Below are positions 18,450 to 23,209 of a stretch of DNA of 23,209 nt, in pieces. The first letter of the stretch is position 1. The number at the start of each line of letters is the position of its first letter. Below the pieces are notes generated by a model. That model did no database searches, had not been told where the DNA came from, and saw only the letters and a program-made list of their open reading frames with translations. Source of the DNA: Ectocarpus siliculosus (taxonomy: Eukaryota > Sar > Phaeophyceae > Ectocarpales > Ectocarpaceae); NCBI GenBank assembly GCA_000310025.1, contig FN648485.1:1-23209 (forward strand). The letters run 5' to 3'. The translations under genes and the position numbers were made by a program.

Positions 18450-20620
18450 CGCCTCGCCCCCCCCCCTTCCATCGGGGTCGGGTTTTCGTCGCTTGGCAAC
18501 GACGTTTTAAAATTTGCCAATTCACTTCGTGAACTCGGCAACCAGGTTACCGTTTTTTTTTTTTACCTCTGTTTTTTTTTTTGGCGGTAACCATAATGGT
18601 GGTCGAGTAGATCATGTTGTGCGGGGTGGAGAAACCTCACTCCGCGCAACGGGGGATGATCGCACCACGTTGTGTTAAAGTGGTCAAGCATCCTCGAGGC
18701 AGTTACACAATGCTTATACCTGTCTCTGGAAGTGAAAGCACCAGAAAATAAATTAAGTCATACGCAGCTGTCATCCGTACGCAAGGAAGTTAGCACAAGA
18801 TGCCGAACACCCTTAGCAGGATGCAGCTCACCCTTCATGCGACTCGCCGAATACCTCACGGCGCTTCGCGCTTGGTGATGTGAGAGCCTGGTCCGGTGAG
18901 AACCCGGCGTGCTCCGTCCCGGCTTTGTAGGGATGCGAGGTCAATGGTCTAATGACTACGGCATGCACAACTATGAGTACACCCCCCCCCCCTTGCCGCC
19001 GTGGCCTTGTTTGCCATCGGGGTTTGGGTTTTCGTCGCTTGGCAACGACGTTGTAAAACAAGCCAAATCACTTCGTGAACTCGGCAACCAGGTTACCGTT
19101 TTATATTTTTACCTCGTTTTTTTTTTTGGCGGTAACCATAATGGTGGTCGAGTAGATCATGTTGTGCGGGGTGGAGAACCCTCACTCCGCGCAACGGGGG
19201 ATGATCGCACCACGTTGTGTTAAAATGGTCAAGCATCCTCGGGGCAGTTACACAGTGCATGCAACTGTCTCTGGAAGTGAAAGCACAAGAAAGTAAATTA
19301 AGTCATACGTAGCTGTCATACGTACGCAAAGAAGTTAGCACAAGATGCCGAACACCCTTAGCAGGATGCAGCTCACCCTTCATGCGACTCGCCGAATACC
19401 TCACGGCGCTTCGCGCTTGGTGATGTGAGAGCCTGGTCCGGTGAGAACCCGGCGTGCTCCGTCCCGGCTTTGTAGGGATGCGAGGTCAATGGTCTAATGA
19501 CTACGGCATGCACGACTATGAGTACACCCCCCCCCCTTGCCGCCTTGGCCTTGTTTGCCATCGGGGTTTGGGTTTTCGTCGCTTGGCAACGACGTTGTAA
19601 AACAAGCCAAATCACTTCGTGAACTCGGCAACCAGAGTTACCGTTTTATATTTTTACCTCGTTTTTTTTTTTGGCGGTAACCATAATGGTGGTCGAGTAG
19701 ATCATGTTGTGCGGGGTGGAGAACCCTCACTCCGCGCAACGGGGGATGATCGCACCACGTTGTGTTAAAATGGTCAAGCATCCTCGGGGCAGTTACACAG
19801 TGCATGCAACTGTCTCTGGAAGTGAAAGCACAAGAAAGTAAATTAAGTCATACGTAGCTGTCATACGTACGCAAAGAAGTTAGCACAAGATGCCGAACAC
19901 CCTTAGCAGGATGCAGCTCACCCTTCATGCGACTCGCCGAATACCTCACGGCGCTTCGCGCTTGGTGATGTGAGAGCCTGGTCCGGTGAGAACCCGGCGT
20001 GCTCCGTCCCGGCTTTGTAGGGATGCGAGGTCAATGGTCTAATGACTACGGCATGCACGACTATGAGTACACCCCCCCCCCTTGCCGCCTTGGGCCTTGT
20101 TTGCCATCGGGGTTTGGGTTTTCGTCGCTTGGCAACGACGTTGTAAAACAAGCCAAATCACTTCGTGAACTCGGCAACCAGGTTACCGTTTTATATTTTT
20201 GCCTCGTTTTTTTTTTTGGCGGTAACCATAATGGTGGTCGAGTAGATCATGTTGTGCGGGGTGGAGAACCCTCACTCCGCGCAACGGGGGATGATCGCAC
20301 CACGTTGTGTTAAAATGGCCAAGCATCCTCGGGGCAGTTACACAGTGCATACAACTGTCTCTGGAAGTGAAAGCACAAGAAAGTAAATTAAGTCATACGT
20401 AGCTGTCATACGTACGCAAAGAAGTTAGCACAAGATGCCGAACACCCTTAGCAGGATGCAGCTCACCCTTCATGCGACTCGTCGAATACCTCACGGCGCT
20501 TCGCGCTTGGTGATGTGAGAGCCTGGTGCAGTGAGAACCCGGCGTGCTCCGTCCCGGCTTTGTAGGGATGCGAGGTCAATGGTCTAAATACTGCAGCATG
20601 CGCGACTATGAGTACACCCC
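18450..20620. repeat. ~545-bp tandem repeat, four units
   Basis: CGTCGCTTGGCAACGACG recurs at 18487, 19033, 19577 and 20123 (spacing 546, 544, 546). Units 2-4 are nearly identical; unit 1 is more diverged. Each unit has a C run, the inverted pair GGTTACCG/CGGTAACC around a T-rich loop of about 31 nt (19091-19137 in unit 2), and a GCGCTTCGCGC hairpin. The ~77-codon minus-strand frames merely follow the repeat and are not called as genes. It does not look like 5S rRNA or a tRNA. Confidence 0.96.
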
Positions 20621-20821
20621 CCTCCCCCGCTTCCGCGAATCACCGTGATGTCGGTAAGGACTTTAGCATGACATACTTACCGTCCAGCAGTTGCAGCGTC
20701 AACCAGTCGGCCGATCTCTGCGCTTGCGTGCGCTCTTTTCCAGTAGATATTTTAGGCGGAAATGCCAATCAGTGCGAGCCGCGAGGTCAGCAGTGGCATG
20801 TTGAGTTTCAAGTCGCGAAAA

Positions 20822-21066
20822 GCGTGAATCGTGAGGACGAGTAGGGCGGCTCTTCGCGGCAGAGCCGGTAGAGCCCAACCTAAGGCCATATAAAAAAAAG
20901 TTCTGACGCGCGAGTTGTGTCATCTGGTACCTTCGCAACAAATTGCGAAAGAGGTGGATCGTGACTACGAGCAGGGCGGCTACATTGTATTTACGCTAGA
21001 GCCAGATTTTAAACCGAGAGAGGGAGCCCATGTGCCGGGTGTGTGATTCAATTGGTACCTTCGTAG
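20822..21066. repeat. Diverged ~125-bp direct duplication
   Basis: Copy A (20822-20940) and copy B (20948-21066) share GAATCGTGAGGACGAGTAGG versus GGATCGTGACTACGAGCAGG, AGAGCC/GAGCC pieces, and TCTGGTACCTTCGCA versus ATTGGTACCTTCGTA, in the same order. Copy A holds a 7-bp stem, CGGCTCT/AGAGCCG (20847-20867). Confidence 0.65.
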
Positions 21067-21176
21067 CACCCCCCCAGTACATGCGCACCAGCGGGAAGTC
21101 AATCGTACAGAGTCTCATTCCTGGAACAGCATGCAGCAGACGGCAACCACCTGACTACGACTGCCGCTGCACAAAC

Positions 21177-21197
21177 CTGCTGCTGCTGCTGCTGCTG
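21177..21197. repeat. (CTG)7 microsatellite
   Basis: Seven uninterrupted CTG triplets. No surrounding coding frame is convincing. Confidence 0.97.
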
Positions 21198-21649
21198 CGA
21201 TTAAGAGCGTACCAATTAGGCCTCGCGCAAATGGCCGTCCTTCTCCTCAAGTAGTTTTTTTTTTCGTGACAGCAGTTGTTTCGTGTCGAGTACCGTAAAG
21301 ACCAGGAGCGAAGGTCGCTCGAGACAGTTATTGAAATATTGAAACAAGGCTTCCCGAGAGACTTCACGTCCGCATTTTGTCTTGACACTGTCTCTGCGTA
21401 AATCATGTAACGCTTTTTTTCGGGAGTCCTACTGCCCTCCCTCCGATGTTTGGTGCGCTCATCAGCACGGCACCCTTGTTTTTTGCCGTGTGTATGGCGT
21501 GTGTGTATTGGCGCGTACGTTGATTTTGGCGGTAGAAAGGCGGGTGGATGTTGTCTTCGCTTCGCGTAGGTGGGGTATGAAGCTGCCTCAACGACTGCGT
21601 GCGGTGGTACCATCACAACAAAATCGCGTTTTTCTGCCAGTGTTGTAGT
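21198..21649. other. No feature recognised
   Basis: About 450 bp with T runs and short open frames on both strands; none is supported. Confidence 0.35.
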
Positions 21650-22468
21650 CTATCTGTCGTTGTACGATCTTATGCGGAAAATGTTTCCATGTCGTCTGCC
21701 GTTGCTGCTGCCCAGCATCACCCTTTCGAATCGTTCGCCTTTTTGGCCTGATGTGTTATAATTCGTATGCCCGCTCTGCATGCGGGAAACCAACGCGCCC
21801 GTACTTGGCGTGAGAATGTTGCGATAGGGAGAGGCCGGATGAGGAGGGTGGGTCGATGGATGGAGAATTACGATGCTCTGCTGCCCAAGACGAGCGGGAA
21901 CCAGCGTGGTTGTGCATGAAAAGAACTGGGCATCTCTACCGCATCCCGTGTGCTGCCGCCGCCGAGGGAATGCGCGCAGAACGTGGGGGTGGATAGGATG
22001 TTGACTGTTGACGTCATCGCCAACAGGTGTTTGTGGCTGTCGTTCGATTACCCATGAATGTCCTGGTTGGCATCGAGCTGCTTTGCCATGGGCGGGGTTT
22101 GCTAAACTAATAAAAATATATACATGCTTGGCTAGAGGAGGGATGAGACTAGGAACGTCGAGGGAGGATTCTGGCATCAGCGACAGTTGGATGAACACAC
22201 GTTCGAGTGTAAAGTACGAGCCTTGCTTGCCCAGTGTTGTGCACTCCCATCTTTGGGTGCTTTGACATGGTTGGGGCGTCCGTTGACTTGCTTCTGCTAT
22301 ATGTATTCTCTGGCTTGAGTTTCTGTTGATGCGTGTTGGAAATTGGCGGAACGAAAGGAAGGAGCGCAACGAACGGAGCGCAAGACCAGAGGAGGCATGC
22401 ATAAGGCCACACTGTAGACGGGAAATTTTCCTGAACCATGCAAAATGTAGTATGCAGCACCTGCTCAT
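21650..22468 (-). CDS. Long minus-strand ORF, ~272 residues, hypothetical
   Basis: Open from an ATG at 22468 to a stop at 21650, the longest uninterrupted frame in the right half of the window. The product is rich in Ser, Pro, His, Gln and Arg (HPSTHPPHPASPYRN, AFPRRRQHTGCGR) with no recognised domain, signal peptide or clear membrane segment. Composition is unlike the exons at 11-14 kb. A frame this long is unlikely by chance at this base composition, but residue content looks non-coding. It lies inside the possible inverted-repeat unit, so a decayed or novel element protein is one option. Confidence 0.28.
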   Translation of the reverse strand: MSRCCILHFAWFRKISRLQCGLMHASSGLALRSLRSFLSFRQFPTRINRNSSQRIHIAEASQRTPQPCQSTQRWECTTLGKQGSYFTLERVFIQLSLMPESSLDVPSLIPPLAKHVYIFISLANPAHGKAARCQPGHSWVIERQPQTPVGDDVNSQHPIHPHVLRAFPRRRQHTGCGRDAQFFSCTTTLVPARLGQQSIVILHPSTHPPHPASPYRNILTPSTGALVSRMQSGHTNYNTSGQKGERFERVMLGSSNGRRHGNIFRIRSYNDR

Positions 22469-22479
22469 GTCCAACTATG

Positions 22480-23030
22480 CATGCATACAGAAGAAAAAAA
22501 CTCTGGGAACGATAGAGCCACATCGTCAGCAGTCACGCATAAAGCGCAGGTGAAGCAAACCTTTTTGGTGATTGACGGAGACGATGAGCATTTCTTCCTC
22601 TGGATGTGTACCCCTTTATGAAGCCTACGGTTATTTGGCATGCCACAATTATTTTCCTGTTTCCGAACGTCTTTATTCTCTCATCAGCAGGAATGCCATG
22701 TTCGTTTATGAAGAGGCCATGCAGGGAAATTAATTAGTGTTCGGATGCAACACAACGTTCCAGTTCTAACATTTAGGTAACAAGGGCGCCTTGCTTGGTG
22801 GGCACACCAACCTTGAGCAACATTAGTTGATTTCGCAATGCTCTACTGCAACGCCTTTGCACCAACTCGTCTCCAGACACCATCCATTATATCCGCATGA
22901 TTCCCGGCTATCAGAAACAAAAATCCGTTTTGAAACCAAGCATTTCTCGAAGAGATATATGTGCGACAAAAGGTAAAATCTCCAATGGCAAAGGTCTCCT
23001 CCGTCTCTTCCCTCTTTCTCTCCCTCTCTC
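22480..23030. other. No feature recognised
   Basis: AT-richer stretch of about 550 bp with a pyrimidine-rich run at 22996-23032. No gene is supported. Confidence 0.4.
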
Positions 23031-23032
23031 GA

Positions 23033-23090
23033 GCGCCCGCTGCGCGGGCGCAATTGTGTTTCGTATTACGTTGCGCGGCCTTCGGCCGCG
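23033..23090. other. Two adjacent perfect GC hairpins
   Basis: GCGCCCGC (23033-23040) pairs with GCGGGCGC (23044-23051) around TGC. CGCGGCC (23074-23080) pairs with GGCCGCG (23084-23090) around TTC. They lie 50-110 bp inside the right inverted repeat. Subterminal hairpins are known in several DNA transposon classes. Confidence 0.7.
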
Positions 23091-23138
23091 GAATTGAATT
23101 AAAAGCTGGCCCGGTACACCAAAAATTTGCCATTTGGA

Positions 23139-23184
23139 AAGAGGGCACGTGGATTCAAATACGTGATGCACCCCCCCCCCCCCC
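23139..23184 (-). repeat. Right terminal inverted repeat
   Basis: Reverse complement of the left repeat: a 32-bp core with one mismatch, then 14 C. Outside it, TTTCCGCTAAC shows no direct match to the sequence left of 17470. Confidence 0.85.
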
Positions 23185-23209
23185 TTTCCGCTAACTACGC
23201 AAATCGGCT

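Larger units (their letters stand above)
17470..23184. mobile_element. Possible 5.7-kb unit with terminal inverted repeats
   Basis: The left end is an 11-G run followed by TGCATCGCGTATTTGAATCC and on to 17512. The right end is the inverse: the same 32 bp with one mismatch (23139-23170), followed by 14 C. Weaker inverted likeness continues inward (AATGGCAAA, then TGTA and GGCC). No transposase is recognised inside and no target duplication is seen outside. The alternative is two separate copies of one short repeat family in opposite orientation. Confidence 0.4.

Noticed and set aside
17130-19100. CCAGGTTACC shared by the 87-bp and 545-bp repeats
   Set aside because: Only about ten bases match and the flanks differ; likely coincidence.
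18828-20151. Minus-strand ~77-codon ORFs in the 545-bp array
   Set aside because: They repeat because the DNA repeats. Changes between units are indels in runs rather than codon-like changes.

Overview
This window looks like eukaryotic nuclear DNA dense in repeats. The signs are GT-AG introns with GTGAGT-type donors, AATAAA signals, many tandem arrays and long homopolymers. A stramenopile host, perhaps a brown alga, is my inference from exon/intron style and from the type of retroelement. Nothing in the window proves the taxon.

Layout: (1) 1-2946 is a satellite of about 11 units of ~262 bp. (2) 2947-~9095 is a tyrosine-recombinase (YR) retrotransposon of the DIRS/Ngaro class. It has a Gag-like ORF with a CCCH zinc finger, reverse transcriptase plus RNase H, then a YR, followed by a ~205-bp direct repeat present twice. 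The copy is interrupted by several single-base frame changes and two in-frame stops. (3) 9189-14972 holds what looks like a multi-exon host-type gene, or two genes, of unknown function. Exon phases match across most of its introns, and it ends in a very acidic tail. (4) 14973-17290 is mostly tandem repeats: a composite of 66-bp and ~340-bp modules, then ~87-bp repeats. (5) 17470-23184 is bounded by a 32-bp inverted repeat preceded by G/C runs and may be a single large mobile unit. Inside are a TCTGCAT/CCAAT cluster, four ~545-bp tandem units, a diverged ~125-bp duplication, a (CTG)7 run, one long unexplained minus-strand ORF and two GC hairpins near the right end.

How the parts work together: in the retroelement, Gag should package the RNA, RT/RNase H should copy it, and the YR should integrate a circular intermediate using the split repeats. 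This copy as read cannot make full-length RT or YR. Several frame breaks here and in the neighbouring gene lie in homopolymers, so part of the apparent decay may be base-calling error. No tRNA, rRNA, CRISPR or bacterial-type operon was found.
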